From positions 1 through 8,291 of the forward strand of contig JAGSPR010000609.1 in assembly GCA_018262455.1 (NCBI GenBank): a stretch of DNA of 8,291 nucleotides. The letters are read 5' to 3'. Below the pieces are notes generated by a model that saw nothing but the letters and a program-made list of their open reading frames with translations, made no database searches and had not been told where the DNA came from. Of the stretch, positions 1 through 6,354 are shown in pieces (position 1 is the first letter of the stretch; each line of letters starts with the position of its first letter). The DNA comes from Deltaproteobacteria bacterium. GTDB taxonomy: Bacteria > Myxococcota > Polyangia > Haliangiales > Haliangiaceae. The position numbers were made by a program, and so were the translations under genes.

Positions 1-1
1 G

Positions 2-1177
2 GATGACTCGGGTCCGGTGGACGCCGGCAAGCGGCGCCGGCCCGGTAAGCACACCAGCATGCGACGGCGCCGGGACAGCCTCGATGCCAAGACCGCGTTC
101 GAGTGGATCGACGAGGAGCCCGCCGAGAACGTCCGGGCGAACCAGCGGAGCTCGACCGAAGCCAGCGAGCCCAAGGGCCGCGGCATCGGCGTCACGCTCG
201 TCGTGCTCGCGCTGGTTGGCGGCGGCGGCTACCTCGCGTACCGCTACCTGTACCAGGATCGGGCGTCGACCTCGCTCGATCCCAAGCAGCCGGTTGGCGG
301 CCTCGTTCCGGGCTCGGTGGAGTCCGTCGCGCCGACCCCGCCCGCAGCCAGACCACAGGGTCCTGATCCGGCCGCGGTGCAAGCCGCGCTCGAGCGCGCG
401 CGCGAGGTACTGCGCGGCTACCTGCAGTCGAAGTCGCCCCGGGTCCAGCGGGTCGCGGCCCAGGCGCTCGGCCGCACCGGCGATCCCGCGGCGATCGAGG
501 CCCTCGCGACCGCGCTCGCCCAGGCCAAGGTCGAGGCAGCGGGCAAGCTCGATCTCGCCTACGCGCTCGCGCGTGGGGGCGACAAGCGAGGGACCGATGC
601 CCTCGTCGCCGCGCTCGGCTCGAGCCGCGATGACAGGCTCACCGCCGGCAGACTCCTCGCCCAGCTCGGCGACCGCCGGGCGGTTGCGATCGTGAGCTAT
701 CTCGATGTCAGCCAGAACCGGCTGAGTGTGGCCGAGCAGCTCGCCCGGATCTCCGAGCCAACCTCGATCAAGGTGCTCGAGGCGATCCGCGCCGACCCGA
801 AGACCCCCAGCGATGCCCATGCGCGGGCGACGATCGCGCTGGGGCTCGCCGGCAAGACCGAGGTCACCGCCGAGCTCCACGAGCTCGTCAACGACGCCCA
901 CTTCAACGTGTTCGCTGCCGAAGCGCTGGCGGTGCTGCATGACGAAGCGGCGCGCCCGGTGCTCGAGAAGCTGCTCGCGCTGTCGACGCTGCGCGTGGGA
1001 GCCGCGCGGGGCTTGCGCCGGCTCTCCCCGACCCTCGATCCAACCCCTTACCTCCCGGACCTGCTCGCGGCGCTCGGCAAGACCGCGGATCCCGAGAAGA
1101 AGGACACCGCGCAGATCGAGGTCGCGGAGGCCATCTTGCTGCTGGCGGGTCCGGCCAGCTGGTCCGAACCGCTCTGA
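2..1177 (+). CDS. HEAT-repeat protein with one N-terminal membrane helix (5' partial)
   Basis: The reading frame is open to the left edge, so the true start is probably upstream. In-frame starts inside the window are GTG at 17 and ATG at 59, and neither has a good ribosome binding site. Counting from GTG 17 (386 residues), residues 1-55 are basic then acidic and probably cytoplasmic. Residues 56-77 form one hydrophobic helix (GIGVTLVVLALVGGGGYLAY), and about 85-118 is a Pro/Ala-rich linker. Residues 119-380 are alpha-helical repeats of HEAT/PBS-lyase type, shown by units such as VAAQALGRTGDPAAIEALA, LLAQLGDRRAV and EALAVLHDEAARPVLEKLL. Such repeats usually act as protein-binding scaffolds; no catalytic motif is visible. 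The gene ends in TGA 72 bases before rimO on the same strand. The family call is good; the partner and role are unknown. Confidence 0.8.
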   Translation, partial: DDSGPVDAGKRRRPGKHTSMRRRRDSLDAKTAFEWIDEEPAENVRANQRSSTEASEPKGRGIGVTLVVLALVGGGGYLAYRYLYQDRASTSLDPKQPVGGLVPGSVESVAPTPPAARPQGPDPAAVQAALERAREVLRGYLQSKSPRVQRVAAQALGRTGDPAAIEALATALAQAKVEAAGKLDLAYALARGGDKRGTDALVAALGSSRDDRLTAGRLLAQLGDRRAVAIVSYLDVSQNRLSVAEQLARISEPTSIKVLEAIRADPKTPSDAHARATIALGLAGKTEVTAELHELVNDAHFNVFAAEALAVLHDEAARPVLEKLLALSTLRVGAARGLRRLSPTLDPTPYLPDLLAALGKTADPEKKDTAQIEVAEAILLLAGPASWSEPL

Positions 1178-1209
1178 GTGGCGCCCGGCAGCGGCCGGGG
1201 CGTTCACGA

Positions 1210-1238
1210 TTGACAGGCCCAGAGGCCCGGACCAGACT
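1210..1238 (+). promoter_or_regulatory. Weak candidate promoter before rimO
   Basis: A perfect -35 hexamer TTGACA lies at 1210-1215. After a 17-base spacer comes CAGACT at 1233-1238, which matches only three of six positions of the -10 consensus. A start of transcription from it would fall about 5 bases before the rimO ATG, giving an almost leaderless message. That would agree with the absence of a Shine-Dalgarno sequence there. The -10 match is poor, so this may be chance. Confidence 0.2.
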
Positions 1239-1249
1239 GCCCGGCCCCG

Positions 1250-2776
1250 ATGGCCACACGCCTGACCCGCACTGCAGCCCCCGCCGTCGCCGAGCGGAGC
1301 GGTCAGCGCATCTACTTCGTGTCCCTCGGCTGTCCGAAGAACCAGGTCGACACCGAGCTGATGCTCGGCCAGGTCGAGGCGGCCGGGCACTCGCTGGTCG
1401 ATGCCCCCGAGGGCGCCGATGTCATCGTCGTCAACACCTGCGCGTTCATCGATGCCGCGAAGGAAGAGAGCGTCGACACCATCCTCGAGATGGCGCAGCA
1501 CAAGGTGCGGGATGGCAAGGGCACCCAGCGCAAGCTCGTGGTGACCGGCTGCCTCGCGCAGCGCTACGCCGGCGAGCTCGCGAAGGACATCCCCGAGATC
1601 GATCACATCCTCGGCTCGGCGGACTTCCAGTCGCTGGCGACCGCGCTCTCCGGGCAGCCGGTGGGCAAGCTGCCATCGGGCAAGGCCAAGACACGCAAGC
1701 CGTTACCGGTCATCCAGGTCTCCGAGACCCCGAGCTACATCTACGATCACGAGGCGCCGCGCGTCCGAATCGGTGCGCGCCACTCGGCGTACGTCAAGGT
1801 CGCCGAGGGCTGCGATCGTCCGTGCTCGTTCTGCATCATCCCGAAGCTGCGCGGCCCGCAGCGTAGCCGCACGATCGACGACATCGTCGCCGAGGCGCGC
1901 GCGCTCGCGGCCGAGGGCGTCCTCGAGGTCAACCTGATCGCACAGGACCTCACGCGCTACGGCTGGGACCAGGGCACGTCGCCCAAGGACCGCCAGACGC
2001 TCGCGCAGCTGCTGCGCGCGCTCGGCCAGATCGACGAGCTCGAATGGATCCGGCTCCACTACACGTTCCCGAGCGCGTTCGATGACGAGCTGATCGACGC
2101 GATCGCGAGCGAGCCCAAGGTCGTCAAGTACATCGACGTTCCGCTCCAGCACATCAGCGACGCGATGCTCAAGCGGATGCGGCGCGGTCACTCGAGCCGA
2201 GTCACCCGCGAGCTGGTCAAGACGCTGCGCGCGCGGATCGACCATGTCGTCCTGCGCACCACCTTCATCGTCGGTCACCCGGGCGAGACCCCGGAGGAGT
2301 TCGACGAGCTGTGCGCGTTCGTCGCGGACTCGAAGTTCGATCGGGCCGGCGCGTTCACCTACTCGGTCGAGCCCGGCACCACGTCGGCGATGCTCCCCCA
2401 CCGCGTCGATGCCGACGTGATGGCCGAGCGCCAGCAGACGCTGATGGAGATCCAGCGCAAGATCAGCCGCGCGCACCACGAGGCCATGGTCGGCAAGGAG
2501 CTCACCGTGCTCGTCGAGGGCAAGTCCTCGGAGTCCGAGTACCTGCTCGAGGGCCGCTGGTATGGCCAGGCGCCCGAGGCCTCGAGCCGGCGGATCCTGA
2601 ACAGTCCGACCACGGTCCAGACGGCCGCGATGACCGCGATCACGACCGCCGAGCTGGTCGCCGATTCGGTCGTGGTGCCGAGCACATCCGCGATCACTCG
2701 GACGTTGAACGTGACGCTCAGGTGCTTGAGCGACGCTGGCATCACGCCGACCGGGAGATCGAGGAACAGCGTGTAG
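1250..2776 (+). CDS. rimO: Ribosomal protein S12 methylthiotransferase RimO, abnormal C-terminus
   Basis: RimO is a cytoplasmic radical-SAM enzyme that methylthiolates a conserved aspartate of ribosomal protein S12, using two 4Fe-4S clusters. The N-terminal UPF0004 domain supplies cluster cysteines C28 (in SLGCPKN), C64 (VNTC) and C101 (TGC). The radical-SAM motif is C188-x3-C192-x2-C195 (CDRPCSFC), followed by PKLRGPQRSR. The SLGCPKN opening and this overall pattern favour RimO over MiaB. A TRAM domain begins near residue 413 and is normal through GRWYGQAPE, ending at E443 (base 2578). RimO proteins normally continue with about 30-40 more residues starting IDG. Here residues 444-508 are instead the antisense of the convergent ABC permease gene, so half the TRAM domain is replaced. 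ATG 1250 is the only ordinary start after the in-frame TGA at 1211, and it has no clear ribosome binding site. Whether the protein still works is uncertain. Confidence 0.94.
   Translation: MATRLTRTAAPAVAERSGQRIYFVSLGCPKNQVDTELMLGQVEAAGHSLVDAPEGADVIVVNTCAFIDAAKEESVDTILEMAQHKVRDGKGTQRKLVVTGCLAQRYAGELAKDIPEIDHILGSADFQSLATALSGQPVGKLPSGKAKTRKPLPVIQVSETPSYIYDHEAPRVRIGARHSAYVKVAEGCDRPCSFCIIPKLRGPQRSRTIDDIVAEARALAAEGVLEVNLIAQDLTRYGWDQGTSPKDRQTLAQLLRALGQIDELEWIRLHYTFPSAFDDELIDAIASEPKVVKYIDVPLQHISDAMLKRMRRGHSSRVTRELVKTLRARIDHVVLRTTFIVGHPGETPEEFDELCAFVADSKFDRAGAFTYSVEPGTTSAMLPHRVDADVMAERQQTLMEIQRKISRAHHEAMVGKELTVLVEGKSSESEYLLEGRWYGQAPEASSRRILNSPTTVQTAAMTAITTAELVADSVVVPSTSAITRTLNVTLRCLSDAGITPTGRSRNSV
2359..2776. 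other. Tail-to-tail overlap of rimO and the ABC permease gene
   Basis: The rimO frame (+) runs to TAG at 2774-2776 and the permease frame (-) runs to a stop at 2359-2361, so the convergent genes overlap by 418 bases. Protein-family resemblance changes abruptly near 2578-2583. Left of it only rimO looks like a real protein; right of it only the permease does. The two frames share their third codon positions (bases at 1 mod 3), so the high GC at wobble sites keeps both antisense frames free of stops. No intergenic spacer or terminator remains between the genes. Confidence 0.75.
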
Positions 2777-3288
2777 CAGATCGCGAGCGCCATCCCGTAG
2801 CGCGGCGCGAGCGTGGCGATCGCCGCGGCGATCAGCGACAGCGCGACGGCGCCGAGCACGAGCGCCGCGCAGCTCGCCGCCGATGCATTGATCCGGGGGC
2901 CCGCGAGCAGCGCGCAGTACCAGCTCGCGACCGAGAGCGCGCAGATGATCGGCACGAGCGCGACGAGCTTGCCGGCGAGCACCGCCCAGCGCGGGATCGG
3001 GCGCGACCACAGATACGTCATCGTGCGCTCCTCGATCTCCTCGCCGATCGAGGCCGCGACGAACAGCGCGGGAAGCACCGCGAGGACGAGCTGCTCGAAT
3101 GCGAGGATGTCGGGTAGCCTCGACTCGGAGCTGCCCCGCATCTGCAGCAGGTACGCGAACGCGATCGGCAACGCGACGATCCCCGCGCCGACCCACAGCG
3201 AGCGGCCGCGGAGCAGCCGGGTCAGCGTGAGCGCGGCGATCGTGCGCGTCGTCGTGAACGCGCTCGGGACGGTGCGGCGCTCGCTCAT
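2359..3288 (-). CDS. ABC-2 type transporter permease with an aberrant C-terminal tail
   Basis: This is the inner-membrane permease partner of the ATPase encoded just upstream. The ATG at 3288 overlaps that gene's TGA in an ATGA, with a GAGGG ribosome binding site 9 bases before it. About six membrane segments can be seen, near residues 31-50, 61-81, 102-128, 137-160, 164-184 and 212-231. The stretch IGEEIEERTMTYLWSRPIPR (81-100) is typical of ABC-2 permeases, where a short loop precedes a segment like WAVLAGKLVALV. Resemblance ends at about E236 in LFRIRRLE, close to where such proteins usually stop. Residues 237-309 are Ser/Arg/Trp-rich, lack family features and are antisense to rimO. The native gene has probably lost only a few residues and its stop codon, and reads on to the next chance stop. 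The substrate is unknown. Confidence 0.85.
   Translation of the reverse strand: MSERRTVPSAFTTTRTIAALTLTRLLRGRSLWVGAGIVALPIAFAYLLQMRGSSESRLPDILAFEQLVLAVLPALFVAASIGEEIEERTMTYLWSRPIPRWAVLAGKLVALVPIICALSVASWYCALLAGPRINASAASCAALVLGAVALSLIAAAIATLAPRYGMALAICYTLFLDLPVGVMPASLKHLSVTFNVRVIADVLGTTTESATSSAVVIAVIAAVWTVVGLFRIRRLEASGAWPYQRPSSRYSDSEDLPSTSTVSSLPTMASWCARLILRWISISVCWRSAITSASTRWGSIADVVPGSTE
2575..2584. repeat. 10-base perfect palindrome at the rimO/permease junction
   Basis: CGAGGCCTCG reads the same on both strands. It contains the last family-like glutamate codon of rimO (GAG, 2576-2578) and, on the other strand, the last permease-like glutamate codon (GAG, 2583-2581). Its centre is where one gene's homology stops and the other's begins. 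Palindromes this short are common in high-GC DNA, so a role in forming the junction is only a guess. Confidence 0.5.
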
Positions 3289-4211
3289 CGGCGGCCACCC
3301 TCGCCCGTGAGGTACTCGAACACCGCCCCGAGATTGTTGTCGGGCGAGCCGAGCGCGGACACGGTAACGCCACGGGAGAGCACGGCCGCGGCGAGCTGGT
3401 CGTAGCAGCGATCCGGATCCCGGGTCTCGATCAGGATCCCGTTGCGCTCGAAGACGATGCGCGCCACGTGGTCTTGCTCGGCGAGCTCCGCCGCGATCGC
3501 GCGCGGCTGGTCGCATTCGATGCGGATCCGATGGGGGTGGCGATCGATCAGCTTGCGGATCTCGTAGACATTGCCCTCCGCGAGGACCTGACCGCGGTAG
3601 ATGACGACGATCTCCGAGGTCAGCGCCTCGATCTCGTAGAGCACGTGGCTCGACACCACCACCGTCTTGCCGGCGTCGCCGAGCTTGCGGATCCGCGCGA
3701 CGATGTCGGCGCGGGCCAGTGGATCGACGCCGGTGAGCGGCTCGTCGAGTAGCAGGAAGTCGGGATCGTGCGCGATCGCGGTGGCGAGCTTGGTGCGCTG
3801 GCGCATGCCCTTCGAGAAGCCCTTGACGCGCCGGTGCATCGCGCTGGTCATGCCGACCTCCTCGAGCGCGTGCTCGGCGGCGGCCCGAGCACCCGTCGTC
3901 ACGCCGGCGAGCCTGGCCATCACGGTGACCAGCTCGAGCGCGGTGAGCTCGTCCCAGGTCTTCTCGTGCTCGGGCGCGTAGCCGATGCGGCGCCGGACCG
4001 CGACGTCGCTGAACGGGCTCTTGCCGAACACGGTCAACGAGCCACGCGAGGGTCGGACAAGCCCTGCCATCATCTTGATCAGCGTCGACTTGCCGGCGCC
4101 GTTTGGCCCGAGGACCCCGACGATGCCGCCCTTCAGCTGCCAGCTGACGTCGGACACGCCGAGCACGTGCCCGTACCACTTGCTGCAGTTGTCGGCGACG
4201 ACGACCGTCAC
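3285..4211 (-). CDS. ABC-2 type transporter ATP-binding protein
   Basis: This is the cytoplasmic ATPase that should power the permease encoded immediately downstream. Its 308 residues show Walker A GPNGAGKS (35-42), signature FSKGMRQ (132-138), Walker B FLLLDEP (152-158) with catalytic E157, D-loop VDP (162-164) and switch H189 in SSH. The Q-loop position has His (H82 in GYAPEHEK) where Gln is usual. A C-terminal accessory domain (about 225-308) ends in NNLGAVFEYLTG, the usual ending of this family, so the protein appears complete. The start is GTG at 4211, which overlaps the previous gene's TGA as GTGA and is preceded by GGGAGG at the right spacing. A longer in-frame extension upstream is Arg/Ala-rich with no family features, so I rejected it. 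The 4-base overlaps on both sides indicate translational coupling. The exported substrate cannot be told. Confidence 0.93.
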   Translation of the reverse strand: MTVVVADNCSKWYGHVLGVSDVSWQLKGGIVGVLGPNGAGKSTLIKMMAGLVRPSRGSLTVFGKSPFSDVAVRRRIGYAPEHEKTWDELTALELVTVMARLAGVTTGARAAAEHALEEVGMTSAMHRRVKGFSKGMRQRTKLATAIAHDPDFLLLDEPLTGVDPLARADIVARIRKLGDAGKTVVVSSHVLYEIEALTSEIVVIYRGQVLAEGNVYEIRKLIDRHPHRIRIECDQPRAIAAELAEQDHVARIVFERNGILIETRDPDRCYDQLAAAVLSRGVTVSALGSPDNNLGAVFEYLTGEGGRR

Positions 4212-5920
4212 GACGCGCCTCCCACTCCGGTCTTCTGGGCGCGCGAGACCTGGTACGCGACGAGCGCGATGGTCACGCCGACGTGCGCGGCGAGCGAACC
4301 GAGCGCGGCGCCGAGCGGGATCGCCGGATCGCGGCCTCGGTACTGGATGTCGAACAGGTGGTAGGCCACGGCCTGCACGGCACGCGGGAGGTCGAGCGCC
4401 GCGATCGAGGGCGATGCGACGTGGCCGAGCACGTACACCATGCCGCCGAAGATCAGGTAGTACGCCGCCCACACCGCGAGCGCCTGGCGCCGGTTCTGGA
4501 ACAGCGCCGAGCAGCCGAGCGGCACCGCCGCGTACGCGAGCGTCGCGATGACGCCGATCGCGAGGGTCTTCGGCAAGATCGGCAACAGCCGGGCGACCTG
4601 GTCTCCGCTATCGGCGACGCCGAGGCGGAGCCCGGCGATGACAAGGGGCCCGGCGCCGACCACCAGCCAGACCAGCGCGCACAGCCCCACGAGCTTGCCG
4701 ATCACGTAGTCGCGCGGCCGCACCGAGCGGGCGAAGTAGAACGTGAACGCGCCGCTCTGGACGTCGCTCGCGACCACGGTTGCGCCGATCGTCAGGCTGA
4801 CAAGGAAGCCGGACCGGCAGAACCAGATGATCGACTCCGGCAGCGCGGTGTCGATCAGCTGCATCGCCACGCCCTGGGCCCAGCCCAGGCTCGACTTGCG
4901 ATCGCTCGCGAACACCATCATGCCACCGGTGATGCACAGCGTGATCACCGAGAGCCCGAGCGCGGCCTTGAACCGCCACCACGTCTTCCACGCGAGCGAG
5001 ATCTGGTGCCGCGCGATCACGGCCCACCGCGTCGACGAGGCGAGCCGTGCGCCGGCATAGCGCTTGTACCCGAGGTCATGGATCGTCCCGGTGGGAAGAT
5101 CGACGTCGAGCGCGACGGGGGAGGTGACCTGACAGGTCGCGCCGGCGGCGACCAAGGCCTCGGCCAGGCGAGCCGCATCGGCCTTGACCTCGATCGCCAG
5201 CTCGGAGTCGGCGCCGCGCTTGCCGCGCAGCGCATCGATGCTGCCGACGAACCGCACGCGGCCGTGGTGCATGATCACGACCTGATCGCATACGCGCTCG
5301 ACGTCGGGCAGCAGGTGCGTCGACAGCACGATCGCACAGCTCCTCCGGGTCGGAAGCTCGAAGATCAGCTCGAGCATCTCGTCTCGTGATCGCGGATCGA
5401 GCCCGTTCGTCGGCTCGTCGAGGAACAGGATCTCCGGATCGTGGACCAGCGCCTGCGCGAGCTTCACTCGCTGCTTCATGCCGGTGGAGTAGCCATCGAT
5501 CGGCTGGTAGCGCTTCTCTTCGAGCCCGGCGTAGTAGAGCGCCGCATGGGCGCGCTGCATCGCCTCGGTCCGCGGCAGCCCGGAGAGCTCTCCCGCGTAG
5601 GCACACAGCTCGACGGCGCTCATGCCGGCAAGGAACGCCTCCTGCTCGGGCATGTAACCGACGCGATCGCGGATCTCGGCGCCGTGCGTGGCCGCGTGGA
5701 GCCCGAGCACGCGGGCCTCGCCCTCGTACGGCACCAGCCCGAGCAGGCACTTGAGCAACGTCGACTTGCCGGCCCCGTTCGGGCCGAGCAGGCCGATGAT
5801 CTTGCCGTCGATGACGGCATCGAGGTCGTGGAGCGCCGTGATCGGTCCGAACCGCTTGGTGAGCCGCGCCAGCTCGATCAGCGGCGCGTCGATCATCGTG
5901 CCGGATGGGGCGTCGGTCAT
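4208..5920 (-). CDS. ABC-2 type transporter, ATPase fused in frame to permease
   Basis: A 570-residue protein carries both halves of an ABC-2 exporter. Residues 13-277 are the ATPase, with Walker A GPNGAGKS (46-53), Q93 in GYMPEQE, signature YSTGMKQ (144-150), Walker B ILFLDEP (164-170), GLDP (173-176) and switch H202. Residues 279-570 are the permease, beginning IHDLGYKRYAG and holding about six membrane segments (near 318-337, 367-385, 406-432, 447-470, 481-500, 536-556). Related permeases normally start Met-Pro-Ile-His-Asp as separate proteins. Related ATPases run some 30-40 residues past the point where this one stops. So the join at G278/T279 (about 5084-5090) looks like a deletion that removed the ATPase end and the permease start. 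No start codon exists at the join, so the permease can only be made as a fusion. ATG 5920 overlaps the rlpA stop as ATGA but has no Shine-Dalgarno; ATG 5896 is an alternative. Substrate unknown. Confidence 0.88.
   Translation of the reverse strand: MTDAPSGTMIDAPLIELARLTKRFGPITALHDLDAVIDGKIIGLLGPNGAGKSTLLKCLLGLVPYEGEARVLGLHAATHGAEIRDRVGYMPEQEAFLAGMSAVELCAYAGELSGLPRTEAMQRAHAALYYAGLEEKRYQPIDGYSTGMKQRVKLAQALVHDPEILFLDEPTNGLDPRSRDEMLELIFELPTRRSCAIVLSTHLLPDVERVCDQVVIMHHGRVRFVGSIDALRGKRGADSELAIEVKADAARLAEALVAAGATCQVTSPVALDVDLPTGTIHDLGYKRYAGARLASSTRWAVIARHQISLAWKTWWRFKAALGLSVITLCITGGMMVFASDRKSSLGWAQGVAMQLIDTALPESIIWFCRSGFLVSLTIGATVVASDVQSGAFTFYFARSVRPRDYVIGKLVGLCALVWLVVGAGPLVIAGLRLGVADSGDQVARLLPILPKTLAIGVIATLAYAAVPLGCSALFQNRRQALAVWAAYYLIFGGMVYVLGHVASPSIAALDLPRAVQAVAYHLFDIQYRGRDPAIPLGAALGSLAAHVGVTIALVAYQVSRAQKTGVGGAS
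4218..4223 (-). promoter_or_regulatory. Ribosome binding site deciding the GTG start at 4211
   Basis: On the minus strand GGGAGG lies 6 bases before the GTG at 4211. It sits inside the end of the ATPase-permease fusion gene. It supports the short 308-residue form of the second ATPase over the longer open frame. Confidence 0.7.
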
Positions 5921-6354
5921 TTTGCCGGACGTTGAGCGCGGATCACTTCGACGATCACCGGCACGACGCCTGCCTCGATCATGCCGAGCACCTCGGCGGC
6001 GGCTTCGGAGAGATCGATGATCCGGCGCTTCTTGCCGTACGGCCCGCGATCGTTGATCCGCACCACCACGGTGCGGCCGTTGCGGGTGTTCGTGACCCGG
6101 ACCCGCGTCTGCATCGGCAGGGTCAGGTGCGCGGCGGTCATCGCGCGCTTGTCGAAGCGCTCGCCCGACGCGGTCGGGCCGCCGTGGTGCTTGCCGCCGT
6201 ACCAGGTCGCGAAGCCGCGCTGGACGTTCGACCGCGGCGGCGAGGGGTGGCCGGTGGGCGTGGGGCGGGTGGCCTTGCTGCCGCCGCCGCACGCGGCCAT
6301 GACGATCAGGGTCGCAACGGCAAGCCCGCAAGCCCGGGCGGTCAGCGCGCGCAC
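5917..6354 (-). CDS. rlpA: RlpA-like septal ring lytic transglycosylase lipoprotein
   Basis: RlpA proteins are outer-membrane lipoproteins with a double-psi beta-barrel; in Pseudomonas aeruginosa RlpA cleaves peptidoglycan strands lacking peptide stems and helps daughter cells separate. This 145-residue protein has a lipoprotein signal ending MAAC (C22), a short Pro/Thr/Ser linker (about 25-45) and the barrel at about 46-138. Motifs are FATWYGGKHHGG (48-59), TASGERFD (61-68), TAAHLTLP (73-80), RVRVTN (84-89), NDRGPYG (101-107) and IDLSEAAAEVLGM (113-125). The residues reported as important in the family are present as E65, H76 and D102. There is no SPOR domain, so septal targeting would need another route. 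The GTG start at 6354 has GGAG 4 bases upstream, gives a proper signal peptide and overlaps the cytochrome gene's end by 13 bases. The stop overlaps the next ATG by 4. Confidence in the family is high; catalytic activity is inferred. Confidence 0.93.
   Translation of the reverse strand: MRALTARACGLAVATLIVMAACGGGSKATRPTPTGHPSPPRSNVQRGFATWYGGKHHGGPTASGERFDKRAMTAAHLTLPMQTRVRVTNTRNGRTVVVRINDRGPYGKKRRIIDLSEAAAEVLGMIEAGVVPVIVEVIRAQRPAK

Noticed and set aside
1185..1249. GC-rich inverted repeats between the HEAT gene and rimO as a terminator
   Set aside because: The stems are short (4-6 bases) or need long loops, and no run of T follows.
1250..2578. Assignment of the methylthiotransferase as MiaB
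   Set aside because: The SLGCPKN opening and the PKLRGPQRSR stretch after the radical-SAM cysteines are RimO-like, as is the GRWYGQAPE in the TRAM domain.
1703..3373. Long minus-strand open frame of 556 codons opposite rimO and the permease gene
   Set aside because: Its translation is Arg/Ala/Asp-rich with no recognisable motif, and it lies opposite or out of frame with two well-supported genes. High GC keeps such frames open.
4212..4472. N-terminal extension of the second ATPase
   Set aside because: The added residues are Arg/Ala-rich and out of frame with the membrane segments of the fusion gene. The GTG at 4211 has a good ribosome binding site and a coupled stop.
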